This document shows positions 52,619-61,019 of a stretch of 64,000 bases of DNA, in pieces. The notes beneath the pieces were generated by a model. The model made no database searches, had not been told where the DNA came from, and saw nothing but the letters and a program-made list of their open reading frames with translations. A program made the translations under genes and the position numbers. The first letter of the stretch is position 1; every line of letters begins with the position of its first letter. The DNA comes from Senegalia massiliensis. GTDB lineage: Bacteria; Bacillota; Clostridia; Tissierellales; SIT17. Location: the NCBI RefSeq assembly GCF_900626135.1, contig NZ_LR130786.1, positions 1-64,000 on the forward strand, written 5' to 3'.

Positions 52619-52751
52619 ATAATTAAGCTGAGTTATCTATATTAATTTAATAAACTAATGATGTTTACACTATAATTATATCATTTTAAAGGCATAGAAT
52701 CTAGTAAATATCCATATTATATTGATTTTTATATTTTTAAAAAAGATTAAA

Positions 52752-52793
52752 AGATAGAGGAATTAGTATAATATTATACTAATTCCTCTATCT
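52752..52793. terminator. Perfect 42-nt palindrome, likely terminator
   Basis: AGATAGAGG... to ...CCTCTATCT, 21-bp arms with no spare loop, and a T-run on the minus strand. It lies 40 bp beyond the stop of the SH3-domain pseudogene and probably was that gene's terminator. Confidence 0.75.
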
Positions 52794-53118
52794 CAATAAT
52801 AATTATTTTTGATGTTTCTTTTGTCATAACAATTATTCATCTAATTCGCCTACTACTCCTTCTATTCGAGGATCTCCACATTCTAAATGATTTAAACTAT
52901 CTTCACCTACACCACCTACTGTGTCTTCTGGATCTATTTCTATCAAACCTCCACTGCCAGATGGCTCACTAGGTTTAGATTGTGGCTTATGTTTACTTTG
53001 AGTAGTAGTATTAGAACTACTTCCATTACTAGAAGGTTTCTTGTTTACAGTGTTATTTTTTTAGGTGCTGATGATTGAGTAGCTGTGTTAGTATTATTTG
53101 TTCATTTACAATTAAAAG

Positions 53119-53726
53119 TGACCCCTCTTTTACGAATAAAATTGAACCCCTAAATACCTCTATATGTTAAAATATTTAAGTCACAAATATTTTAACATAT
53201 AGAGGTCATGGGGTAAAAAATGTTTATGATTGTGAGAATGTTAAAAGACTTTTCAAAAGTGGTATGAAGATAAAAGCAATCGCTAGAACTATGAAAATGT
53301 CTAAAAACACAGTAAAGAAATTAATTAAACCAGAGGAGGCACCAAGATATAAAAGGGAATATTACAAGACAAAAGTAGATAAGTACAAAGAACAAATAAG
53401 TGAATGGTATTTAGAGCCTAAATACGATTTTAATGGAACTAGAATTTATAGAGAGTTAAAAAAGCTAGGATATGATGGAAGTATCAATCCAATATATAGA
53501 TTTTTATCAACTCTAACAAATGAAAAAAGGGAAGTAAGTAAAAAGGCTACCGAAAGAGTAGAAACCCCTTACGGGGATCAACCCCAATTTGATTGGTCAC
53601 CATATAGAATTGAAATAGGAGGAATTTCGTTGGAAGAAAATGGTTACAAGGTTATAGTTGATTGATAATTTATACTACAATGGAAGGGGGTCAAAATCAA
53701 GTGTGAAAAAGTTTAAAAAGGAGTCA
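53119..53726 (+). mobile_element. Internally deleted IS21-like element
   Basis: The left end TGACCCCTCTTTT (53119) and the right end, read inverted as TGACTCCTTTTTAAAC (from 53726), form imperfect terminal repeats. Inside is only the N-terminal part of an istA transposase; istB and most of istA are gone. A perfect 21-bp inverted repeat (53157-53177 with 53185-53205) lies between the left end and istA. No clear target duplication is visible. Confidence 0.78.
53264..53665 (+). pseudogene. IstA transposase, N-terminal fragment
   Basis: A 133-residue frame starting in a helix-turn-helix (IKAIARTMKMSKNTVKKLI) and continuing to DQPQFDWSPYRIEIGG, the beginning of the DDE region of IS21 IstA. The reading frame extends upstream as VYDCENVKRLFKSG without a valid start, and after GGISLEENGYKVIVD it stops, where the intact protein would continue for about 350 residues. 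It is therefore not functional. Confidence 0.8.
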
Positions 53727-54007
53727 ATTTTACTTAACAATCTACATTATTCTTGGACTTTGATACTGTTGTAGGTTTAGGCTCTTTCTTAGGTAATGAT
53801 TATATAAGATATTCACTATTTATATATCCTTCTTTATCCTTATACTCTATTCTAACCCAACCATTTTTAACTTCACCTGTAATATGTATTTTCTGATGTT
53901 CATCTAAAACTCCAAGCTTTTCACTATCTACTGTAGCATCTTATCTAACCGTTAAATAAGTTCCAAGCAATAATTAGTTTAACATAACTTCTTAGCCTAT
54001 AATAGGT

Positions 54008-54283
54008 GTGGGCGTTTTTACGGTTACAGAAAAAGTGAGTAAAGAATTAGATAATACTATTAAAATGGTTTTAGATAAAGGTATAAAAAGAGAAAAAGCA
54101 AAAGAAATCATCGAGGTAATATTAAGTTCATCAGAAATAAATAAAATCAGTAAAAATAGCAATGCATACTATCCTAATAGTTCAAGTATGCCATTTAGTG
54201 ATTATTCTATTACTAACGGTAGAAGAGCAATACAGAACTTGTTAGAACAAAGATGTTCAAGTGATTTGAACTTAAGTTTTTAA
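54008..54283 (+). CDS. Hypothetical 91-residue protein
   Basis: A GTG-start frame with a plausible helical N-terminal half (TEKVSKELDNTIKMVLDKG, then KREKAKEIIEVILSS) and a Ser/Asn-rich tail. There is no convincing ribosome binding site; a TATAAT lies 5 bp before the start. Composition looks coding, but I recognise no family, and it could be a fragment of a larger lost gene. It is upstream of, and on the same strand as, the tRNA-like gene; 54284-54503 between them holds nothing I can support. Confidence 0.4.
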   Translation: MGVFTVTEKVSKELDNTIKMVLDKGIKREKAKEIIEVILSSSEINKISKNSNAYYPNSSSMPFSDYSITNGRRAIQNLLEQRCSSDLNLSF

Positions 54284-54503
54284 AAACAAATACAAAATAT
54301 TTAATCTATATTTTGATTTAGGAGAATATCTATGTGTTGAAAGCAAAAAGTTATATATTATTAAACTATAGATATTAGATATACCATGTCCTGACTGGCT
54401 TTAAAAGCATATTCACTTTAAATATACAAGTTAAAAATTGTATGAAAAAATTAAACAAAAAATTGTCAACTATTATTTGACTGTATCCAAATCTATTTTT
54501 TTG

Positions 54504-54532
54504 TTGACATTTGAAATATCTAATAGTATAAT
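54504..54532 (+). promoter_or_regulatory. Consensus promoter of the tRNA-like gene
   Basis: TTGACA (54504-54509) and TATAAT (54527-54532), both perfect, with a 17-nt spacer. Transcription would start near 54539, giving a 4-nt leader before the first acceptor-stem base. It is as strong by consensus as the rRNA promoters at the start of the window. Confidence 0.85.
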
Positions 54533-54542
54533 ATAAGTATAA

Positions 54543-54617
54543 GAGCTGGTAACTTAATGATAAAGAACCTTACATTTTATAAGGAGATGGAGCGTTTGAT
54601 TCCTCCCCAGCTCACCA
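54543..54617 (+). ncRNA. tRNA-like RNA, anticodon UUU (tRNA-Lys-like)
   Basis: The 75-nt RNA folds as a cloverleaf. The acceptor stem GAGCTGG/CCAGCTC is a perfect 7 bp, with discriminator A614 and encoded CCA (54615-54617). The anticodon stem CCTTA/TAAGG is a perfect 5 bp with loop CATTTTA, placing UUU at positions 34-36. The T-arm pairs 5 bp with one bulged C and has T-loop TTTGATT. The D-arm is reduced to 3 bp with loop AATGATA. Departures from a normal tRNA: no G18G19, T in place of C56, A in place of U33, U at 37. UUU plus discriminator A are LysRS identity elements. It has its own consensus promoter and terminator and lies beside three LysRS-family genes. It may be a charged adapter for non-ribosomal use; a decayed tRNA is the alternative. 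Confidence 0.72.
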
Positions 54618-54625
54618 ATACAAAC

Positions 54626-54675
54626 AAAAGGACACAACCAAAGTAGTGGTATATTAAATGGTGTAGTCCTTTTTT
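54626..54675 (+). terminator. Terminator of the tRNA-like gene
   Basis: AAAAGGAC (54626-54633) pairs with GTCCTTTT (54666-54673) and six or more Ts follow; an inner ACCA...TGGT hairpin lies between. It begins 9 bp beyond the CCA end. Confidence 0.75.
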
Positions 54676-54711
54676 AATGAACTTTAATTCATTTGACATT
54701 TACATTAAATT

Positions 54712-54768
54712 AAAAAATTAAAGTGATTAGTTTCAATTTAATATCGAAACTAATCACTTTAATTTTTT
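54712..54768. terminator. Bidirectional terminator of the NRPS-LysRS-like operon
   Basis: A perfect 22-bp stem (54712-54733 with 54747-54768) with a 13-nt loop and A/T runs at both ends. It separates the minus-strand operon from the convergent tRNA-like gene. Confidence 0.85.
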
Positions 54769-54899
54769 GAAATCTAAATTGATTATAAAATTGAATGTAT
54801 TCATGTATTTTTATAATTAAACCATCTGGTATAAAAATTAACTTTTAAGTGCCAACCTATTATTGTTCTCGCATACAAATTCACTGTTGAAGCCAAAAT

Positions 54900-56315
54900 T
54901 TATACATATGGAAAAGTTGGTGTTTCTCTTACATCATCTAAACTCATAATAGCCATTAATAATCGGCTTAAACTACAACCTATTCCACCAGTTTTTGGCA
55001 AACCATATGAAACAACTTTTACAAGATCTTTATTGATTGAAATATGTGGATAAGCCTCATGCATCATCTCAAATTGTTTTTCTAAGGATTCAATTTGTTC
55101 TTCGTAATCTGCCTGTTCACTACCGATATCACTTATGTCGACTCCATTCAAATACAACCAATACCTATCACTAAACCTATTGTCTTCATCTAGTTTTTTC
55201 ATTAGTGGAGTCATACTAGAAGGCAAATGTGTTAATATAATAGGTTCGGTAGTATGAATTCTTATAGTTTTATCTATTATGTTACCAATAACGGTAGAAG
55301 GACCTGATACATCTGAGCATTCAATTCCAATTTTTCTTGCTTGAATCCTTAAATTATTAATATCTGATAAAATATCAATATGGGTTTTATTTTTAATTAC
55401 TTCATGTGCATTAATCTTTTTCCAATCATTTTTGCTACATTCAATTCTTTTCTTGTTAGGTAAATGGATACAAGGTTCTCCATTAAGGTCAATTAATATC
55501 TTTTCAATAATTTCAAGGTTAAGTTCTAACATATATTCTGCATCAGCAAAAGATTTATAAACTTCCAAAAGTGGAAATCCAGGGATATGTGTATTATCAA
55601 TACCTTCATTCCTAAATGAACCCGCAATTTCAAATACTGAACTAAAACCTGCAGATATTAATTGTTTCAGGTATAATTCAGAGGTTACTTTCAAATATCC
55701 ACTCCTTTTTAATGCTGTAATTTTAGTTGTAAATGGTGTAGAAACTCCACCATTAAAACTAGAAAAAAGAGTTGGTGTATTATATTCGCTATAGCCTTTA
55801 TCCCATAAAGTCTTTCTTATACTTTTATTAATTAATGAACTAATTTTCACAACTTCCAATGAATTATCATTAACTGAAAAATCTAAGAATCTATTTTCAA
55901 ATCTTTTTCTCTTATCTACTAATTTCTTCGGAAATATAAACCTACATTTGGCTATAAGCTTAAAATCAATTACAACAATTTTTTTTATTTCATCACTATA
56001 ATTTTCTATACCAATGACTTCTATCCAATCCCCTGTATCTATATATTTTAAAAAATTATAATTAATACTTTCATCAGTTTGCAATAATATTTTCGAATCA
56101 AAATCTTTAAGAATAACATAACTGCTATACTTATATTTTCGAATATTTAAAACTCTTCCATTAATTCTAACCAAATCAGTATTGTCTTGGGAAAATGTTT
56201 TATCAAGAACCTCTTTGACACTAATTGCTTTATATTTACTAAAGTCTTTGCTGACAAATTCAGTCCTATAGCTATCTAATTTTCTCAATCTGCTTTCTGT
56301 AGACTTAAAATCCAT
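54900..56315 (-). CDS. Divergent class II lysyl-tRNA synthetase-like protein
   Basis: A 471-residue protein with the LysRS layout: an N-terminal OB fold (about 45-130) and a class II core. Motif 1 is LWDKGYSEYNTPTLF (about 170-184). TSELYLKQLISAGFSSVFEI leads into motif 2, FRNEGIDNTHIPGFPLLEVY (about 234-253). Motif 3 is GIGCSLSRLLMAI (Arg451). The class-defining arginines are kept. Against LysRS, the PEF triad of motif 2 reads PGF, the GGAAARPF loop is shortened to GGVSTPF, and the N-G-F-S-E lysine-pocket segment reads D-I-G-S-E (Asp395, Glu399). So adenylation seems possible, but the amino-acid pocket differs. It starts 18 bp after the NRPS gene, with AAAGGAAG ahead, and is the last gene of that operon. 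Confidence 0.83.
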   Translation of the reverse strand: MDFKSTESRLRKLDSYRTEFVSKDFSKYKAISVKEVLDKTFSQDNTDLVRINGRVLNIRKYKYSSYVILKDFDSKILLQTDESINYNFLKYIDTGDWIEVIGIENYSDEIKKIVVIDFKLIAKCRFIFPKKLVDKRKRFENRFLDFSVNDNSLEVVKISSLINKSIRKTLWDKGYSEYNTPTLFSSFNGGVSTPFTTKITALKRSGYLKVTSELYLKQLISAGFSSVFEIAGSFRNEGIDNTHIPGFPLLEVYKSFADAEYMLELNLEIIEKILIDLNGEPCIHLPNKKRIECSKNDWKKINAHEVIKNKTHIDILSDINNLRIQARKIGIECSDVSGPSTVIGNIIDKTIRIHTTEPIILTHLPSSMTPLMKKLDEDNRFSDRYWLYLNGVDISDIGSEQADYEEQIESLEKQFEMMHEAYPHISINKDLVKVVSYGLPKTGGIGCSLSRLLMAIMSLDDVRETPTFPYV

Positions 56316-56333
56316 AATTCACTTCCTTTCTTA

Positions 56334-58481
56334 TTACTTAATCACTTTGGGCAATTGTTCTTTATCAACTTTCCCATTAATATTTACTGGCAACTGAGTC
56401 ATCAAGACAAAAAACTCAGGAATCATGAAACTTGGCAAATATTCTTTTAAGTATTCAGTTAATTCTACAAGTGAAATACTCTTATCTGAAACAATATAAG
56501 ATGTCAAAAACACTTGATCTTCTGAATCTTTATTTGCAAGGACAACGCTTTCAGATATATGGGGATATCGTTTCATTACATTTTGAACCTCATCTAGTTC
56601 AACCCTCATACCTCTTACCATTACCTGGTTGTCTAGTCTGCCAAGAAATTTTATGTTTCCATCAGAACACCATATTCCAACATCTCCTGTCATGAAAATC
56701 TTTTCATTACTCTCAAATGGACTATTAATGAATCTTTCATTTGTCATTTCATCCTGATTATAGTATCCTCTACTTACGCCTATACCTGCTATGAAAATCA
56801 TTCCAGGTATTCCTACAGGCATTGGGTTCATAGCATTATCTAAAATATAAATTTTATAATTTGCAATTGGCTTGCCAACAGGTATATAAAAATCATCATT
56901 TTTATTACATTTATAATAACTAGCACATACGGTAGTCTCCGAAGGCCCGTAAGTATTGTATACATTAACAAAATCAATTAACTTAGAATAATTCTTATAA
57001 TGTATCACATCACCACCTGAAATAAAACATTTTAGTGAGGATGGAATGATTCTTTTATTAAATTCATCTATCAATAAAGGAAATCCACTTATTATTGATA
57101 CTTCATTTCTTCTTATCACTTTTAATAACTTGTCAACATCGTCCTTTTCTTCTTCTCTTGCAATCACAAGTTTACCACCAACCATCAGGATTGGAAAAAT
57201 TTCTTCTACCGATATGTCGAAAGCTACCGTTGAATTTTGTAACATTGAGTCTATCTCACATAATTTGAATTCATTTAAAAATGAATGTATATAGCCAACC
57301 ACATTTTTATGTTCAACAGCAACAGCTTTAGGATATCCAGTTGAACCACTTGTGTAAAGAACGTAAGCTAAATCTGATTTTGAATGCCTTTTAGGAAGTT
57401 GTTTGGTAATGTTTTGATATTTTGTTTCTTCATTAATATTTAACCAAATGTATTCTCCTTTTAAATTAACATTTTTAGCACTTTTCTTAATGACAAGCTT
57501 ACTATTGGCATTTGTTAGCATAGTATCTATTCTTTTTTTAGGTAAATTCAAATCTATTGGCATGTATGCAGCACCCGATTTAAGAATGCCCATGATTGAT
57601 ATCACCAATTCTATATCCCGCTCCATAAGGATACCAACTATCTCCCCTCTTTTCACATTCCAGTATTTTCTCAAACGATATGCCAACGCGCTTGATTTAT
57701 GATTTAGCTCCTCATATGTTATGTTTCTAGTACCACAAGTAATCGCAACACTATTAGGATAATTCTCAAGGTTTTTTTCAAACATAGAGTCAATTGTTAA
57801 GTTTTCATTATACTTGAGAAATTTGTTGTTGAAATCTTTTAATATCAATTTGCTTTCGGAACTAGTAAGAATCTCCATATTACTTATTTTTTTATTGCTG
57901 TGTTTAAAAACTTCTTCAAGAGCATTCTCAAAATGGCTACACATACCCATCACCGTAGATTTATTAAACACAAACTGATTATATTCAACATTATATGAAA
58001 TCCTACCTTTGCTCAATTCAAATAAAAACGTTATATTGGAAGGTATGTCCTGTTTAGGTCTTTGGAAGTATATTGATGTCATGTAACTTGTTTTTTCAAG
58101 CATTCTATCAACAATTAATGAATCGTGAACATGTTCTAGGTTTTCCTCACATTGATTATTAACTTTATTCAACTCTCTTGTTAGTTCTTCGATTTGCATT
58201 TCACTGTTACAGTTTACTATTAATGGATAGATCTTATTCAAATACGATACCAAAAATACAACTTCTTCATAATTATTATATCTTCCAAGAACGATGGACC
58301 ATGCCGTATATATAATTTCTTTCATCTTTTCAATATCTATACCTTCAGTAGGTTCAAAACTTCTTGAAATCTTATCAATGCTTCTTTTATCACTAGACTT
58401 TTTTTGATTATCAAATGGTAATAATTGTTTATTAGGAATCTGATTTAAATATTTTACCCAAAATATATTTTCTTTGTTCAT
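56334..58481 (-). CDS. NRPS half-condensation/adenylation protein without carrier domain
   Basis: 715 residues. Residues 1-200 match only the C-terminal half of a condensation domain (FWVKYLNQIP start); the HHxxxDG half is absent. Residues 230-715 are a full adenylation domain: A3 YTSGSTGYPKAV (376-387), A4 AFDISVEEIF (420-429), A5 NTYGPSETT (509-517), A7 MTGDVG (597-602), A8 GRLDNQVMVRGMRVELDEV (614-632) and A10 NGKVDK (702-707). The chain ends 10 residues after A10, so there is no thiolation domain. The ten specificity positions, aligned gap-free with GrsA through A4-A5, read D-I-E-S-I-G-T-V-C-K. As I recall it, the lysine code is D-A-E-S-I-G-S-V-C-K, so lysine or a close relative is predicted. 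A GGTGAGAT site precedes the ATG. Operon with the LysRS-like gene downstream. Confidence 0.85.
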   Translation of the reverse strand: MNKENIFWVKYLNQIPNKQLLPFDNQKKSSDKRSIDKISRSFEPTEGIDIEKMKEIIYTAWSIVLGRYNNYEEVVFLVSYLNKIYPLIVNCNSEMQIEELTRELNKVNNQCEENLEHVHDSLIVDRMLEKTSYMTSIYFQRPKQDIPSNITFLFELSKGRISYNVEYNQFVFNKSTVMGMCSHFENALEEVFKHSNKKISNMEILTSSESKLILKDFNNKFLKYNENLTIDSMFEKNLENYPNSVAITCGTRNITYEELNHKSSALAYRLRKYWNVKRGEIVGILMERDIELVISIMGILKSGAAYMPIDLNLPKKRIDTMLTNANSKLVIKKSAKNVNLKGEYIWLNINEETKYQNITKQLPKRHSKSDLAYVLYTSGSTGYPKAVAVEHKNVVGYIHSFLNEFKLCEIDSMLQNSTVAFDISVEEIFPILMVGGKLVIAREEEKDDVDKLLKVIRRNEVSIISGFPLLIDEFNKRIIPSSLKCFISGGDVIHYKNYSKLIDFVNVYNTYGPSETTVCASYYKCNKNDDFYIPVGKPIANYKIYILDNAMNPMPVGIPGMIFIAGIGVSRGYYNQDEMTNERFINSPFESNEKIFMTGDVGIWCSDGNIKFLGRLDNQVMVRGMRVELDEVQNVMKRYPHISESVVLANKDSEDQVFLTSYIVSDKSISLVELTEYLKEYLPSFMIPEFFVLMTQLPVNINGKVDKEQLPKVIK

Positions 58482-58720
58482 ATCTCACCATTTATGTTTG
58501 AATTGGAAAACTCAAACACTCCTTTCTTTATCTATTTTAAATTAAACATTCGTGAAACGCCATAACCTAAATAAATACAGGACATTTTTTTCTATAAAAT
58601 AATATAACTCCTCACTGATTTATGATAAAAATAAAGTGAGACTCTACAAATCCACAAAAACCTGAAAGGAGTTATATATAATACCACAAAAATAACATTC
58701 TTTGGTAGAGATTTATTCTG

Positions 58721-59291
58721 ATTGCGAAACTTTTTTAAGTAATAAATCTAAATTTCTTTCATTACTTGAAGATAACATATCCTACAGATACTTTTTAAAT
58801 TAATTTCCTTAAATCTTCAGATCATTTAAGAGAATTTTGTGGGTTTAAAAAAGGTCCTGACGAATCTAAATTCACTCTTTTAAGAAAGTTTTTAAATAGA
58901 TCTTCAAGTTTTCTATGATAATCTTATTGATTTTAATGAATAAATATGCCAACAAATTGTCAAAGTTAAAGCTTCTATGACTATTTTTGATACCTCAGGA
59001 ATCGAAGCTTTCGTTACTGAAAATAATTTTAAAAATGTTAATAAAATTATCAAAGAATTAAATTTTTTAAAAAAAGTAAAAAGTTTTGATGATTATTCTG
59101 ACCCATATAAAGCAGAATATTATTTATGTCTTCACATGCTGCTTGTAATACTGATATAAAGCGACTATATATTAATGGCCAATTTAAAATCAAAAATTTA
59201 TTAAAATTTAAAATTCAGATTTGTTAAATTTTAATTTTAATTTGAAATATTTTTACTTATATTATTCATTTTTTAAAAATGGTTTCGCAAT
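58721..59291 (+). pseudogene. Decayed IS1182-like transposase element
   Basis: Terminal repeats ATTGCGAAAC (58721-58730) and GTTTCGCAAT (59282-59291) bound fragments of a transposase in several frames: LREFCGFKKGPDESKF near 58825, then KASMTIFDTSGIEAFVTENN near 58970 and SDPYKAEYY, then HAACNTDIKRLYINGQF after a frameshift. Multiple stops and frameshifts make it non-functional. Bases 58482-58720 hold only AT-rich sequence and a small inverted repeat (ATATAACTCCT/AGGAGTTATAT); no gene is visible there. Confidence 0.75.
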
Positions 59292-59431
59292 TATCTATCT
59301 ATTTTAAATTATAGTAACAAACCCTAATTAAGCATTCTTTATCTTTAATAGTATTTTTCGTTATATTTTATCCTGCAAAATATATTAATTAATTTCTATT
59401 CTAATTCTTAATATCATCTGCGAACTTTTTA

Positions 59432-60898
59432 TTATTCTAATTCACTTCTTCTCATTGGTTTAACAGGTGGAAAATAAATAGTATCTCTAATATTAGTAAC
59501 ATTAGTTAAAATAGCTAACAATCTATCTATCCCTAATCCTATTCCAGACATAATTGGCATACCATATTCCATGCAAAGTACATATTCCTCATCAGCTTCA
59601 CTTGCAACTTCATCACCAGCTTCTCTCATTTTTTTCTGTTCTTCAAATCTTTCTTTTTGCTCTATCGGATCAACTAATTCCGAATATGCTTTTATTAACT
59701 CCCATGAATTAACTATGAGTTGAAATAACTCTAACCTTTTAGGATTATCATCGCAGGTTCTTGAGAGACATACAAGTTCTGTTGGGTATTCTGTTACAAA
59801 AGTAGGCTGAATTACATGAATTCTACTATACTTTTTATATAGTGCATCTAATAATGAACTATATGTAAAATACTTATCATACTCAATATCTAAATTCTTT
59901 TTCTGTATATCACTAACTAACTCCTCATAAGTGGTTACTTCATCAATATCGATATCTACATATTTAATTAACAATTCCCTAAATGTCACCTCTGGCCATT
60001 CTCCAGCAAAATCAATTTCTATTCCTTGATATGTTACTTTAGTAGATCCCATCAATTTTATGATAATTTCTTGTAACATTTTTTGCATAAATTTCATATT
60101 ATCTTTATAATTCCAATATGCAACATAATATTCAAGTAATGTAAATTCTTGAAGTCTTGATGGATCAATCCCTTCGTTTCTAAAACATTTTCCAATTTCA
60201 TATATTCGTTCATAACCACCAACCATAAGTCTTTTTAAATATGGCTCATGTCCAATTCTAAGAAATAAAGGAATGTCCAGAGAGTTATGATATGTTTTAA
60301 AAGGCCGAGCAGCTGCTCCAATAGCAACAGGCTGAAGTATCGGAGTTTCAACCTCCATAAAATGTTCTTCATCTAAATATTTTCTAATAAGACTTATCAT
60401 TTTACTTCTTAATTCAAATCTTTTCCTTGTATCATCATTCACCAATAAATCTAGATATCGCTGTCGTACACAAAGTTCTGCTGAATTAAATTTCTCATAA
60501 CTACTAGGAACAATCCTTAAAGCTTTAGATAATAAATAACACTCTTCAACCCTTAGAGTTTTTTGATTTCCTTTTGTACTATAAATTTCACCCATTACAC
60601 CAATAATATCTCCAGTGTCTAAGTTGTTAAGATAGAATTTATATTCTTTATCTCCTAAATCATCTACTGTAAATGAAACCTGAAACATTCCACTATAATC
60701 TTTTATATCCATAAATGCAATTTTCCCTAAATTTCTTATTTTCGAAATTCTTCCGGCAAAAGATACTCTTTCATCTGCATTAAAAGAATTTAAATCTTTA
60801 GCAGAATGTGACTTCTCAAACTGATTAGGATATAAACCACATTCTCTATCCTTCCAATTATTTCTTCTAATTAAACGTGATTCAAAAATATTATTCAT
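59432..60898 (-). CDS. Lysyl-tRNA synthetase-family protein (class II), pocket-modified
   Basis: A 488-residue protein with full LysRS architecture: OB fold (about 45-140), YLDLLVNDDTRKRFELRSK, motif 1 YLDEEHFMEVETPIL, GAAARPFKTYHN, motif 2 YERIYEIGKCFRNEGIDPS then RLQEFTLLEYY, and motif 3 SGIGLGIDRLLAIL. Where canonical LysRS has G-N-G-F-S-E-L-N, this one reads I-K-A-Y-S-E-L-V, so the asparagine of the lysine pocket is replaced by Lys while the Glu is kept. I chose the ATG at 60898, 10 nt after AGGAGG; the GTG at 60907 is too close. It may be a true LysRS or a paralog for another basic amino acid. Confidence 0.82.
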   Translation of the reverse strand: MNNIFESRLIRRNNWKDRECGLYPNQFEKSHSAKDLNSFNADERVSFAGRISKIRNLGKIAFMDIKDYSGMFQVSFTVDDLGDKEYKFYLNNLDTGDIIGVMGEIYSTKGNQKTLRVEECYLLSKALRIVPSSYEKFNSAELCVRQRYLDLLVNDDTRKRFELRSKMISLIRKYLDEEHFMEVETPILQPVAIGAAARPFKTYHNSLDIPLFLRIGHEPYLKRLMVGGYERIYEIGKCFRNEGIDPSRLQEFTLLEYYVAYWNYKDNMKFMQKMLQEIIIKLMGSTKVTYQGIEIDFAGEWPEVTFRELLIKYVDIDIDEVTTYEELVSDIQKKNLDIEYDKYFTYSSLLDALYKKYSRIHVIQPTFVTEYPTELVCLSRTCDDNPKRLELFQLIVNSWELIKAYSELVDPIEQKERFEEQKKMREAGDEVASEADEEYVLCMEYGMPIMSGIGLGIDRLLAILTNVTNIRDTIYFPPVKPMRRSELE

Positions 60899-61019
60899 TA
60901 TACACACCCCTCCTATAATATGTTTAGAAATACTTTTTAATTAAGGCTTCTAGCATATTTTTATTTTTATCAAATTGAATAAAAGTAAAATAATTATCAA
61001 AGGAAAATTCTTAACACCC

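Larger units (their letters stand above)
52833..53971 (-). pseudogene. Degraded SH3b-domain protein gene interrupted by an IS21-like element
   Basis: The upstream part (53734-53971) reads as a bacterial SH3 domain: LGTYLTVR, stop, DATVDSEKLGVLDEHQ, GEVKNGWVRIEYKDKEGYIN, stop, then a proline/lysine-rich linker. The downstream part (52833-53105) reads TNNTNTATQSSAPK, then a one-base frameshift in an A-run, then a Ser/Thr/Lys-rich linker and an acidic tail DPEDTVGGVGEDSLNHLE. The two parts are separated by 608 bp of IS21-like DNA. No start or signal peptide is found upstream. Probably once a secreted wall-associated protein. Confidence 0.75.

Noticed and set aside
53119-53726. Direct target-site duplication around the IS21-like element
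   Set aside because: The immediate flanks (AATTAAAAG and ATTTTACTT) show no convincing direct repeat, so none is claimed.
54571-54580. Reading the tRNA-like anticodon as CAU
   Set aside because: CAU would need a different loop register that breaks the perfect 5-bp CCTTA/TAAGG stem; the 7-nt loop places UUU at positions 34-36.
58977-59159. 60-residue plus-strand frame as a free gene
   Set aside because: Its residues match the catalytic part of an IS1182-like transposase and the frame is cut by a frameshift; it is part of a pseudogene.
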